Made by a program: the position numbers and the translations under genes | Assembly: GCA_004335835.1 (NCBI GenBank) | Contig: RWJK01001840.1 | Coordinates: 62,001-126,000 of the forward strand | Length of the DNA: 64,000 bases | Origin: Scenedesmus sp. ARA3 | Taxonomy: Eukaryota; Chlorophyta; Chlorophyceae; Sphaeropleales; Scenedesmaceae | Direction of reading: 5' to 3' | The notes under the pieces: model-generated | Told to the model about the DNA's origin: nothing | The model's input: only the letters and a program-made list of their open reading frames with translations | The model's database searches: none | In this document: in pieces, positions 47,224-59,100 of the stretch | Position numbering within the stretch: position 1 is the stretch's first letter | Layout: every line of letters begins with the position of its first letter

Positions 47224-50200
47224 ATGCATCGGCCTGGACTAGCCGTCTGGCTGTGCCTGCTAGTGCTAGTCGGGACATTTGGTCCCATAGGTAAGCAATT
47301 GTGGCCTTCTGCTGCAGCAGCTGACTCCGGTACAAGGCCGGCCTGCTGCTGGCTGTGCTGCATGGAGGTCCTCTGCAGCAGCACTGCAGCAATGATACCC
47401 CGCTGTCTTGACCAGCACTTGCTGCCTCCTGCAACTAGCATGTTGCATCACGTTACAGCATCCTAGCATCCTCTTCTCCAGTTTTTTTAGCAACCTTGAA
47501 GTGCAATTGACCCCTTATCAAGAACATCACTGTCTGCTTTCTCTGTTGTCCTTGCCTTGTAATGATGCCTTGCAGGAATACATGCCAGCCCCATAGCAGC
47601 AGCAGCAGCAGCACTAGGCCGGCGTGCCCTGCTGGCCCCAGGCAGCCTCGACGCCACGTCAGCAGCCTGTGCCAGTTTGAATTCAAAGCAGCTGCTGGTC
47701 AACGGCTACTTCAACAAGGTTGACCTGTCAGACATGCACAACATGCTGCTGATGGCCAGCCTGGCAAATGACGTGTACCCATGGAGCAAGCAGTACAACA
47801 TCCCGCTGCTGGATGTGGCAGACGGCCTGGATAAAGAACAGGTGCGGCAGCTGCATTCTTGTAGATGCATGATCCTATGAGTACATATGCGTACATGCAG
47901 CTGTGGTGTTGTGTGGCATTGGCTAAGGCAGCAGCAGCCAGCCGGTGGATGTGGCAGATGGCCTGGATACAGAACAGGTGGGGTGTTGGCCGCATGCAGG
48001 TGTTTTGTGTGTTGCAACACTCGTGTCGTTGTGCATGCGATGTGTACCCCTGGAGCAAAGCAGTACAACATCCCGCTGCTGGATGTGGCAGACGGCCTGG
48101 ATAAAGGACAGGTGGGGCTGTTGGCCGCATGCATGTGTTTCGCAACACCTTGATCAATGTGCATGCAATGTTAGTGTGCAAGCAGTACAACATCCCGCTG
48201 CTGGATGTGGCAGATGGCATCCTTAAAGAAGAGGTGCGGCTGTTGGCCGCATGCATGTTTGCAACACTTCATTCATTGTGCATGCAGTGTGCATGCAGTG
48301 GTAGCTCGAGTGTGCAAGCAGTACAACATCCCGCTGCTGGATGTGGCAATGGCTTGGTTAGAGAACAGGTGGGGCTGCTGGCCCCATGCATGTGTTTTGC
48401 AACACATTTTTTCTTGTACATGAAATGTTGGCTCGAGTGTGCAAGCAGTACATCCCGCTGCTGGATGAGGCAGATGACTTGGGTAAACAACAGGTGCGGC
48501 TGTTGGCCGCACGCATGTTTGCAACACTTCATTCATTGTGCATGCAATGTTGGCTCGAGTGTGCAAGCAGTACAACATGCTGCTGCTGGATGTGGCAGAT
48601 GACTTGGACACAGAACAGGTGCGGCGGCTGAGGGCATCATGACGCATGTGTTTAAGTATATGTGTATGAGCAACTGATGCTGGCGTAGTGATGCCATACT
48701 AATGTGGTGGTAGCTGAGGTAGCAGCGGCCAACAAGGCTGGCTAGCTGTTGCGCGTAGCAGTGCAGCAGCAAGCTGGCTGTTGAGCAGCAGCGGCTTGCA
48801 GCAAGGCAGGCTTGCTTGCGCAGCAGCACCAAGCCTTGCTTGTGCAGCAGCTTGTGCCACAGCGCCATGTTGCTTGCATGCTCATCTTCATCAACAGGAC
48901 CACATGTCAACACATGTGTTGGGTGGTCAGCCGCGCTTGCGCAATCAGCTGCTTACGCTCACCTGCTGCTGCTGCTGCTGCCGCAGGCTGCGCGCTTTGA
49001 GCGCCTGTTTGGCGAGAAGTACAGGCAGCTGGGTGCGACCAGCATCCAGTTCCTGGACTTCTACGAGACGCCACACATCCCCATCACGGGCGCAGCGGCA
49101 CACGCGGTGGTTCTGAGTACACCCAGCGACGTGTTCGTGGCCATCAGGTGGGTGAAGTGTCATGCCGCAGCTGTCATGTTGAGATTGTGTCATGTCTCTT
49201 CGTATTGTGCCATAAGTTGGTGCTGAGCACACCCAGCGACGTGTTTGTGGCCTGAAGGTTGGTGTAGCGTCATGCTGGCGGCTGTAGATACATGTTTTTG
49301 ACTCGTGTCATACATGTCAAATCGTGTCATGCGGTTAATGCTGGGCACGCCATCAACCTGTTTGTGGCCATCAGGTGCGCGCATTGCAATGCTGGCAGCT
49401 GTTTGTTGGACTCTTGAAACCCGATTCACTGAAATGCTCCGCCGGCAGCACTGAAATATGCTTTGCACAGCAGACGCTTGAAAGGCAGCAGGTGGCAAAG
49501 CCTGGCCTATGTCCTCAGCAGCAACCACCCATGTCCATGCACAGCACAATTCGGCACTGGCCCCTCTCCCCTGCGTTTGCATTGCCTTGTCAACAACGCA
49601 CTGCTCATATTGGATGCTTTCCTCTTTATCATTCTGCAGGGGCACAGCAGATGCCGGTCAGGTGCGCATCACCGGACACTATTACACCGAAAAATGGACG
49701 ATCTACAACACAACTCTGGACGTGTACTATGCCCCCTACGCCTCCTTTGTGGGTGGGCTGTGGCCGCAGCTGCTGCCGGCTGTCAAGCGCGCAACAGCCG
49801 CAACTGACAGCCCGAGCACCGCAAATATCTACATCACGGGACACAGCTTGGGCGCTGCGTCAGCATACATGGCGGGCCTGTCCCTGAAGGAGGCTGGGTT
49901 TAGGGTGTCTGGGGTTTATGCGTTTGACCCATACCATGTCGGCTACAGCTGCGAGGCGGGGCAGGCGTGCTGGGTGTCGCTGTATGAGCAGCACCTTGGA
50001 GACGTGACCTACTCCTGGTGGAACAACCAAGACCCGGTGAGGCGCCGCAGCAACCTTGTTTGGCCTAAGTCGCGCCTGCCACTCTGTTTGGTCTGCACAG
50101 TGCAAGTATCCACATGCAGTTGCAGCGCACGCCAAGCGCCCCGCCTTTGTGCTATGCGTCTGCTGCTCCTCCCTGATGCTGAGCATGACCTTCACCCTGA

Positions 50201-50745
50201 CGCCAGCCCTGCAACCGCATCCTACGGACACCGCATATCCTGCAGTCGCTGCTCATGTCCCTTTGATTGTGTTGCTGATGCCTGCCTTCCGCTGCAATGC
50301 CACTGCAACACCTCCTTCACCCCCGCAGATCCCTCAGCTGCTGGACTTCCACTTTCAGGGCACGCCCAGCGGCAGCCGCTTCGGCCACGTGCACGCTGAC
50401 GGCCGCAACTGGATGCGCATTGTGGGCGACAAGTGCCTCTCAGCACACAACAACCGCCTCATGGAAGCCTGCCCGCCAGAAATCGATGCAGCAGATGGCG
50501 CTGCAGATGGCGCCTGCCCCAGCAAGTTTGGGGACCACCTGCCTTGGAAGATCCTGATGCGCATCGCACACTGCGCACTGCTGCAGCCGCAGCAGCAGCA
50601 GCAGCAGCCGCCGCCTGCCAATGCGCGGCTGGCATCGCGGCTGCAGCAGCAGCAGCGCTCGAAGGAGGGGCTGCGGCTGAGTGCTTGCTCGAGCTCCAGC
50701 GTATGGAACATCTTGCTGGGGCTGCCACCGCCCGGCAGGAAGTGA
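47224..50745 (+). CDS. Secreted class-3 (Rhizomucor-type) lipase
   Basis: Five exons in phase: 47224-47290, 47576-47841, 48987-49147, 49640-50036, 50329-50745; 435 residues. A signal peptide starts MHRPGLAVWLCLLVLVGTF. The alpha/beta-hydrolase motifs of the lipase-3 family are present: oxyanion region VFVAIRGT (about 160-167), nucleophile elbow ITGHSLGAA with Ser234, and NNQDPIPQL carrying the probable catalytic Asp296. The intron between exons 4 and 5 falls exactly within this DP-IP motif. The His is probably in GHVHADG or GDHLPW; I cannot decide. The C-terminal ~60 residues are Gln/Ser-rich. Known reaction: hydrolysis of acylglycerol esters. Inferred location: secretory pathway or extracellular. 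Confidence 0.88.
47937..48625 (+). repeat. Six donor-side echoes of lipase exon 2
   Basis: The tail of exon 2 (KQYNIPLLDVADGLDKEQ, donor GTGCGG) is copied in intron 2 with ends near 47979, 48111, 48233, 48367, 48492 and 48618. Each is followed by GTGGGG or GTGCGG. Several copies contain one- to three-base indels that shift frame. Following intron sequence (ttggccgcatgcatg) is repeated as well; spacing is about 120-135 bases. Confidence 0.9.
49218..49380 (+). repeat. Two donor-side echoes of lipase exon 3
   Basis: The exon 3 end (STPSDVFVAI, donor GTGGGT) recurs as CTGAGCACACCCAGCGACGT... near 49222-49257 and as a weaker copy ending GCCATCAG-GTGCGC near 49374. Confidence 0.8.
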
Positions 50746-50895
50746 GGCAACGCACAGGCGGGTGCAGATGTGGGTGCGTTGCTGTGGTCGGTTCTAGGCA
50801 GACGGTGTTGTGCTGCTTCCAGGCAGTGGTGTGCAGGCTATGCTGTGCGCCTGCCTGCCTAGTGTATCGGTGCCAGGCATGGTGTGTTCATCCAG

Positions 50896-51003
50896 CTGCA
50901 GCAGCAGCAGCAGCGCTCGAAGGAGGGGCTGCGGCTGAGTGCCGGTTCAAGCTCTAGCGTTTAGGACATCCTGCTGGGGCTGCCGCCACCCGGCAGGAAG
51001 TGA
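50896..51003 (+). pseudogene. Copy of the last lipase codons with stop
   Basis: CAGCAGCAGCAGCGCTCGAA... to the PPPGRK codons and TGA repeats 50642-50745 at about 90 percent identity by eye. It carries an internal TAG after SSSSV. The copy starts about 150 bases after the true stop. Confidence 0.82.
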
Positions 51004-52235
51004 TGTTATTTGAGTACTTCAGTGCTGGAGGAGAGCGCGGGTGGCGGCGGGGAGGGGTGGTGTAGCTGTGGCCTAGCCTGCTTCCTCCTGGTGCCAGTTA
51101 CAGAACACACATGTCAGCTGCCGTTGAGCAGGGAGTGAGGGCTTCAGCACGACACTGCTTATGCGCAGCTTGCATATGGGCAGCAGCAGGGCTGCAGCGA
51201 GGGGCTGCCACTCGGCAAGCAGTGGAGCTGAGGCGCTGCTGCTGGGGACGTCGCTGTGGCTGTAATGTGTCGAAGTACAGCACTCTCACGCAGTGTGCCA
51301 TCCAAGCGTTTGGAAGGCACACTCAGTATCAGTGCTGTATTTGCAACATGATGCTGGCCGGCTGTGGCTGGAATTTGAGCCACTGCCCCATCATTGCCTT
51401 GCTGCTTGATGGAGACCCTAATGAATAAAAAAGGAATATCATATCTACTAAGTTTTGCTATACTATGATGTGTATTAGTTTTTTTGTCACACAGGTGTGG
51501 CCACCCTGCTGGATGAGCAGCAGGGGTGCTGTGGCGCACTGTGTTGCGCTGTGTTGCGTGATGGCAAGTCTGTTGTTGTGGGTGTCGGCAGCAGGTGAGG
51601 GCAGCTGTGCAGGCAGTACATACGAGTGGCTGGCTGCACCCCATGATGCTGAACATCTGCTGCCGTTGAGGATGACTCTGGTGTTGGTGGCACAGCAGCT
51701 GTGGCCTAGTTTATTTCTTTGCTGCGGAGCAGCTTACAGCTTGTGTGTGAGTGTGATAGGTGGGGATGCGCTGCAGGATGGATGGTGCTGTTTGGTGGGA
51801 TATGACGCTAATTACATGTGTTTTTATGTTACGTCTGGACCTCAGGGACTGCGGCTGTGGTTGGTTCAGTGGTTGATGGGTTGCCCACACTGCAGGGCTC
51901 TGCCTGGTTGCTGCGGGCGGGCCTTCTGACTGACTGGTGAGCAACAGCTTGTGGGTGCTGACCAGCTGCTTGCTCTGTGGCGTGACAGCATGCATTGCCG
52001 TGGATGTATGTTGAGTGCTGCCCACATCGGCAGCTGCAGTTTTGTGGCGTGCTTGGTCTGTGTGGGGCGTTGTCCGATGTACTGTTGAGGCGGGCGTTGT
52101 CGAGCCAAGGCACACATGCATGCCGTAGTTTTGATGCAGCGACGTCGCCTCCTAACCCATCATCTGCTTGGGTCTATGGCCCAGCTATGGTGGGTGTGGG
52201 TGTGACCTGTTGCGACTAATTTCCACGGATGTGAC

Positions 52236-52388
52236 TTCTGCTGGGGAGTGTGACTGCAGTGACGCACGTTTGACCGAGAAGTGTGACTTCACTGTTGCTG
52301 GCTCGATGGACGAGTGTTACTGCAGTGACGCACACTTGATTGAGAAACGTGACTCCGGTGGTTGCTCGCTGGACGGAGAAGTGTGACT
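52236..52388 (+). repeat. Short tandem repeat, about 65-bp unit
   Basis: Roughly two and a half units of GTGTGACTGCAGTGACGCAC-type sequence, each followed by a TTGA(C/T)(C/T)GAGAA(G/A)(T/C)GTGACT block. Imperfect copies; no coding role visible. Confidence 0.55.
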
Positions 52389-54027
52389 ACTGTGTGCACA
52401 TGTGGTGGAGTGTGTGACCCCTGCTGGCAATGCACACAGCAATGCACCCACACTTGACCCAACCCATTTGGTTGGGTTTACTGACAGAGCATGGCTCTGA
52501 TTTATCTTTTATACGAGTATGACGTGTCACGGATTCCGCCGACATATTTGCTACATTTGCTTTTCAGTGTGCACTGTTGTGGACCGCAGGTCGTGCATGA
52601 CTGACTTCAGTGCCGACACAGGTATTGCGCTACACGCACAAGTGTACACCTACACTTGACAGCATTTAGTGGCCTAGCTGGCCAGTCTGCTGCAGACTGT
52701 CCTGAGGCTGTTGCTTTGTGCTGTCGTGCTTCACCAGCAGCGCTGCTCCTGCTCTGCGCTGCGTTTACTATTTCATCTGGTGCTCGACTACTATTTCATG
52801 TTGTGGTGCTGCTTGGGTTGCCGCAAGCACCCACCAGCAAGTTTACTTTCGTGTTTCATGCAGTGGCAAACCTGTGTATATTGCTGGCAGCATCGCACTG
52901 CCTAAGCCCCTACACCTTTTCAAGCTGGCACACCCAGCCTGGGCCAGTGGCCTACCCCAGCGTTGAGGCCTCCCCTTTCAAGCCGCCTCGTGAGGTCTGC
53001 CGCAGCCGGCTGTATGCTGTTTGACAGCATGGCATGCCCGCCACTGCCTGGCTTGCCATGATCATGCTGCCAGCAGTGCAAGCGTTGTGACCCCTCTTTT
53101 CGTGCCGCCTCGTGTGGTCTGCCGCAGCCGGCTGTATGCTGTGGCACATTACTTACTCTCAGCGCTCTTGGCGCTTGCAGCTTGACCCACTTCACAGCTG
53201 ATACCTACAGAAGCTGACTGAGTACCAGTTTTGGTGTAGCGTGCTCCTATGCTGCCAGCAGTATGCATTGTCCCGTCCTGTTGTGTGATGTGCTGTTCTG
53301 TTTTGCAAGCTGCGGCTGCGTGCTTGGCAGGCAGCCAGTCATGGCAGCGTTGGTTGGCAGGCAACTATGTCCGTGTGGGGTGCCTGCATGGCGCTGCGTA
53401 CTATACACATTGATGGGCTTGCCGTGCTACCTTTTGCTTTTGACAGCAATGTGTGCGTTTGCGCTGCTACGTGATGAGGCTTCAGCTCCAGTTGTACCAT
53501 ACCTTCCTACACCTCTTGAATTTGGTTGGACCATGCAGCGTGTGCCTGCCTGCCAGGTGCAGCAGAGGCATGGGCTGTTGTTAGTTTACTAGCAGTACTG
53601 TGTTTTTACATTGACGCGAGTTGTGCCTGTCGGTGAAGGGATATGCGGGTGTCTGGCTAGTCCTGAGCCTGAGTTAAGGGCGCTGCCATAGCAGCGCTGC
53701 TGGCCTGATTGCAGCGGCGGCACATGGCTCCACCTGCATGCTACTGCAGCAGCGTTGTCTGAAGTAGGTGGGAGTGGTGTCAACAGACCAGCCGTTTGCA
53801 GCTGGCAGCAGCTGCCATGATGGCAGGTGCATGGCTCCTTTGTCAGCCTGTGGAGCGGTGCGTAGTGGTGTGCATTCACCTGGTCGCCTGATGTTGCATG
53901 TGCATTGCGATGTGCTGATTGGTTGCTGGGACGCTGCTTTGAGGAGTGCTGTGCCTGCTTGCTGTGCATCGATGCACAGGTATCTGTTTGGCAAGGTTTG
54001 GTAGAGACTCATGCGCTGCCCATTTGT

Positions 54028-54225
54028 GCATGCTTTGAAGAACAGCATGTCTGACTGTGCTACAGTGCATAGCAAAGTGTCGGGCAGAAACACTGGCATT
54101 CATTTGGCGAGCAGCAGCCGCGTGCATGCATTGAAGAACAGCATGTCTGGCTGTGCTGCAATGCATAGCAAAGTGTCGGGCAGAAACACTGGCATCCATT
54201 TGGCGAACAGCAGCCGCGGAGCAGC
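54028..54225 (+). repeat. Tandem duplication, about 97-bp unit
   Basis: Two units begin GCATGCTTTGAAGAACAGCA (54028) and GCATGCATTGAAGAACAGCA (about 54125). Both contain CAAAGTGTCGGGCAGAAACA and end in CAGCAGCCGCG. Identity is above 90 percent by eye, indicating a recent duplication. Confidence 0.75.
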
Positions 54226-54480
54226 CGTGCATAGTGGAAGAGTTTCTGTATTCAGCATGGTTTGGCTGCTGGCGGTGCTGCTGCTGCTGCTGCTGCTGGT
54301 GTGTGCGGTATGGTGCATACATATTGCTGCCCTGTGGGTGCCACCAGTAATAGAGCATGGCTACTGCTGCCTTGTGCTCACAGAGGTGTCCACAGCTGCC
54401 CTCAGCTTCTGGACTCAGGCACTAAAGGCAGCAGCACGGCTGCTGCTGGTGTGATGGTGCATGCAGAAGCACAATGCTGT

Positions 54481-54740
54481 GTGTAGCAACGTGTGCGTCT
54501 GCAGCACGCTGCGTATGTGGTATGCTTGACGACTGGCACGAGGCAATCTAGCATCGTGGCAACGTGCGTATCTGCAGCAATGCGGCTGCAGTATGGTTGA
54601 CGGTTGGCATTGCGATTAGGCGCTCTTGCATGCGTGGCAACGCGCGTACTTGCAGCGCACTGCGGCTGCGATATGGTTGACGTAATGGCTGGCATACGGC
54701 ATTCCTGCATGCGTGGCAACGCGCACGTATGCAGCCCAGC
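54481..54740 (+). repeat. Four-unit tandem repeat, about 77-bp period
   Basis: Units carry GTGGCAACG(C/T)G(C/T)G-TA, a CTGCAGC step and TATGGTTGACG. They start near 54485, 54558, 54636 and 54712. They are diverged, and no donor or open frame is shared by all units. Confidence 0.6.
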
Positions 54741-55636
54741 ACTGTTGATGGCCATGGCATGGCGCGTCACTGCAGTACACCTGGCTTGCTTCTTGAGGAG
54801 GGATGCTGCCAGGCTGTGATGCGCCGTGCCAGGCGCCAGAGGAACTGCTCCCTACCTGCGTGTCCACTGTGGCCGCGCAACCATTGTGAACATAATATTA
54901 AATTTCAATTGGTGCAGTTCACCTGCTGGGCAGAGATGTCCTGGCACTGCTGCACTGTGTGCCCTGCCCTGAGGGACTGGCTGGACGTGTCATCACACTG
55001 GCAAGGATGGCTGCGTGCCGCTCTATCGTGGTGTGATGGTTGCTGCACTTTGCAGTACTGATGGTGTTCCAGTCCATGCATTAGTGGCACTGCATGTACT
55101 GCCTATACTTAGAGACTTTTGAGCATCACTAGCGGTTCACCCGTGGCATGATGCATCGTTGCCGTGGGCATTGTCAAGTTGCTAGCTAGGTGGCACTGGC
55201 ACTGGCAGTTGGTTGCAGTTCACAGCACAACTGTAGTGCCAGGTACATCTTTAAGACGTTTTCCTATAACACAACTGTCATGTGGTGCTGTTTGCAAAGT
55301 ATGAACGTTGCAATGGGCTAAAAAGGTTGCCATGTCGTCCCTTGCTACCAGAGCACATCATGCAGGGTGTGCTGTGCCACAGCATACAGAGGCGGCTTTG
55401 GTGGCAGTATGGCTGAAAGGCCATTCAAGTGGAAACAAAAAGCGGAAATAACTTGCTTACGCGTGGTTACAAGGCTTGCACTGCACGGTCTCAAACCCCA
55501 CAGACCTGCCCATGTCGTTTGCCATAAACTGCGATCCAACAACAAGTGAACTCCTTGACCCGTTTAGAAGACGTAGCTTTGTTTGCAGCCCGTTGAAGGG
55601 CGAACAGAGGCGGCAGACGTCTGAGGTCTTTCAAGG

Positions 55637-56072
55637 ATGGCTTTCGTGCTGAGCTCGAAGGGCCTGCAGGCCTCCACAGGTGCTTGTTCTACGCTATCAA
55701 GGCTAATGCGAGCCTGTACATGCCCACACACTGCGTTCTGTTGGACGCCGAAGTGCCATTAGAGGGCTGTTTACCGACCTGGAGAGCACCATGCAGCTGC
55801 TACCCTTCGCAGCCATGTTTCATTTGCAAATAGTACTTCCTTGTCCAGCCGCGATCTGCTGCACCGCGACACGTGGCAGCAGTAGCAGCAGCAGCTGTCA
55901 GCAGCATGCGCTGAGGGCCTGGCTAGCAGCTCAAACTGCGATCGCTGCTGCGTTGACTCGCAGGCAAGCCATGTGCTGGAGCTTCCAGGCAGCAGGTCAA
56001 GGTCAATGCTGTGGTGGCACCACCCACCGCTGCTCGCTCCCCTGCCAGCACTGGCTCGGTGAGTGAGCCGCT

Positions 56073-56104
<32 letters not shown>

Positions 56105-59100
56105 GAAAGCAGTAGCATCGGCAGTTGCAGCTGGTATGCAGCAGCTGTGACAACTGCAGCAGGGGGCAGCAGGTGCAGCTTGTGTTAGAGGGCATGTGGC
56201 GTGGCGCTGCCAGCCAAACTGCTTGACATTGCTGCATGCATGGCATGCCATGCAAGCGTTGTGAAACTCCCTCATGCAGGCAGCAGCTGTTTGGGCTAGC
56301 TTATGTATGCAAGGCATGGCAGCTGTTCCTTGGAGTGGGCGGCGTTGTGCAGCAGCTGCATGTGGGGGTGCATGCACGAATGTGCGCAGCAACCGCGGCT
56401 GAGCGATGCTGTGTGTAGTGCAGACAGTGTGCATGTGTGGAGATGGGCGAGTGCCTGCGGTGTTGCAACAAGCCGAGTGAAACCAGGCAGCGCTACGTGG
56501 GGTTGGGTGCCGCCGTTCTGCTCTGCATGGTTGGGCACACTAAACACTGCGTGATGTTGAACCCAATTCTGCAAAACCGCGTGCAGGTGAAGAACCCCAT
56601 GACCATGACTGAGAAGATCCTGGCCAACCACAGCGACAACAAGCTGGTGAGCCTCGCTTGTTACGTTCGTGTTACGTTATGTTATATATCATGTTACTGA
56701 GCTGCAGAGTGTGTGGGGTTTCCGTCAGCTCAGCAGAGCTTAGCCAGCAGCAGTTCCACAAGATGTGCCAGCAGCATGATGTGCTAGGACCGTACACAGC
56801 AAGCACAGCAGGCTGTTGTGTGGCTTGGCCCAGGACTGTGCTGTGGCTGTATTGGTGCGCCTGCTGATGTGCCGGCCTGCAAGTGATCAATCAGTGTCGG
56901 GCAGCAGCGGCACCGTCAGTAGCCTGCCATGCTGCATGATCATGCCTGTGGTGTGCTGCACTTTAAACAGCCCTGCTACCATGCATGCTGACATGCGCGT
57001 CTGCTGCCGCTGCTTTGTCAGGTGGTGCCGGGCCAGAACATTCGCTGGGGTCGACCTCCCTCTGCATGCCACATGCTTCTAAACTCTGCTGGTGCTGCTG
57101 CTGCTGCTGCTGCTGCTGCTGCAGGTGGTGCCGGGCCAGAACATCTGGACCAAGGTGGACAAGCTGATGACGCACGACGTGTGCGGCCCAGGCACCTTTG
57201 GCATCTTCCAGAAGGAGTTCGGGGAGAACGCACAGGTGAGCTATAATCTCCACCAGCAGCAGCAGCAGTGGCGGCGGCAGCAGCAGCAGCAGCCACAGCA
57301 GCAGCAGCAGCAGGACCCATGCGGCAGCTTGGGTGGATGGTGTTTGAGGTCTGAACTTTTGTGCTTGCAAAGTGGCGGGATGCGGCTGCGCAGATGGTGG
57401 GCAGCAGTGCGCAGCAGCAGGCTGCAGCAGTAGCAGCAGCAAGCGCTGGATTAGTGGGTGGGTGAAAGGTTAGGAGAGCAGCAGCGTGAACAATTTGCAG
57501 TAGTGGCAGCAACAGCAGAGGGTGCCAGTTGCAGCTGCTTGTGTTGCAGCAGCAGTAGGGGGGTTGTGTTGCAGCAGCAGTAGGGGCAGCAGGGGCAGCA
57601 GCTCAACCACCTGCATCAGCTTTGGGTGGGGCACGTGTTATGGCTCTTGCATGTTGCTGTGTTCTCAATGCGCCCGCTGCTTGTGCTGCCTGTGCCTGGT
57701 TAGGTGTGGGACCGCGAGCGTTGCGTTGCAGCATGGGTGGCTGGCATTTGAGTTTGAGCAGCAGCAGCAGCAGCAGCATGGGTGGCTGGCATCCGAGTTA
57801 ATGCAGCAGCAGCCTGGCGTCCGAAGGGAAGCAGAGCAGCAGCATGTACAGCAGGAGGTGACTGCGGCAGTGGTGGCCCTTGCAGATGCTTGTGCAGCAG
57901 CCAAAGCAAGTGCGGCAGCAGTCCAAGCGAGTGCGGCAGCAGGAGCAGCAGGGCCTGCAGCTCAACAGCCTGCATGCTCCACCCCAGAGGAAGCGCTGTT
58001 GCTGACAGCAGTACGTCAGTCTTGCAACATGTTGGCGGGGCACAGGCCCCGCCACGGGTGGGGTAGGTGTAATGGCCCTTGCATGCGTTGCTGCTCTGTT
58101 CCTAAGCGAGTTGCACTGCTGCTGCTGCCTGTTTGTGATGCTTCAGGTGTGGGACCGTGAGCGCGTGGTCATCATCCCCGACCACTACATCTTCACGGCG
58201 GATCCGCGCGCCAACAGGAACGTGGACATCCTGCGGTGAGCGGCGCGTTGGGCATCTTACGTTTTTCTTACGAGCATAGTCGCAGCGAGAGGGCGGCCAA
58301 CCATGACATCAATCACAGAAATTTTGCATAAGCCACATCAACTTGGCCAGACTCATGCACTCACGCTGCTGCTGCTACTGCCGCATGCTGTTTATCAACT
58401 CTATGTCATGCTGCTGCTGCTGCTGCTGCAGCGAGATGGCGGGCAAGTACAACATCAAGTACTTCTACGACATCCAGGACCGCTCCAACTTCAAGGCTAA
58501 CCCAGACTACAAGGGCGTGTGCCACGTGGCGCTGGCGCAGGTGCGGGCATCTCAAACAACAACCCTAACTATTTCTTGTCTCTGTTCTAAGCATCCCATG
58601 GCATCTATGCTTTCAATGCTTTTTATGCTTCGATGGCTACAAGGGCGTGTGCCATGTGGCGCTGGCGCAGGTGCGGGCAGTTTGGTGCTACTGTTGCACT
58701 GTTGTGCAGGGGTGCTGCTGGTGCACTGAGGAGTTGTTGATTGAGTGCAGCATGCTGCAGCAGCGTGCAGCAGCAGCAGCTTGAAGCAGCAGCAGCGTGA
58801 AGCATAGAGCGGCAGTGTTGCAGCTGTATCAAGGACCAACTTGGTGTCAGCAGCATGGTCTCTGCTACGTTGACAGGCTTGGCTAGCTGTCGCCAGTCGC
58901 CATAGTCCATCAACAAGGTACACGGCGCTTGATCAGCATCGTCACCTCCACTGCTGCTGCTGCTGCTGCTGCTGCTGCAGGAGGGCCACTGCAAGCCTGG
59001 TGAGGTGCTGTTTGGCACCGACTCCCACACTTGCAACGCCGGCGCCTTTGGCCAGTTTGCCACGGGCGTGGGCAACACTGACGCAGGCTTCATCCTGGGC

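Larger units (their letters stand above)
51004..55636. other. Gene-poor stretch with decayed tandem repeats
   Basis: No gene could be assembled. Frames with coding-like patches on the + strand occur near 51490-51590, 51870-51935 (GTAAVVGSVVDGLPTLQG), 52656-53000 (several hydrophobic segments) and 53340-53560. They could be exons of a diverged or decayed membrane-protein gene. Echo-like repeats occur at 52960-53150, where an exon-tail-like block ending GCCGCCTC-GTGAGG is repeated with GTGTGG. Confidence 0.3.
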
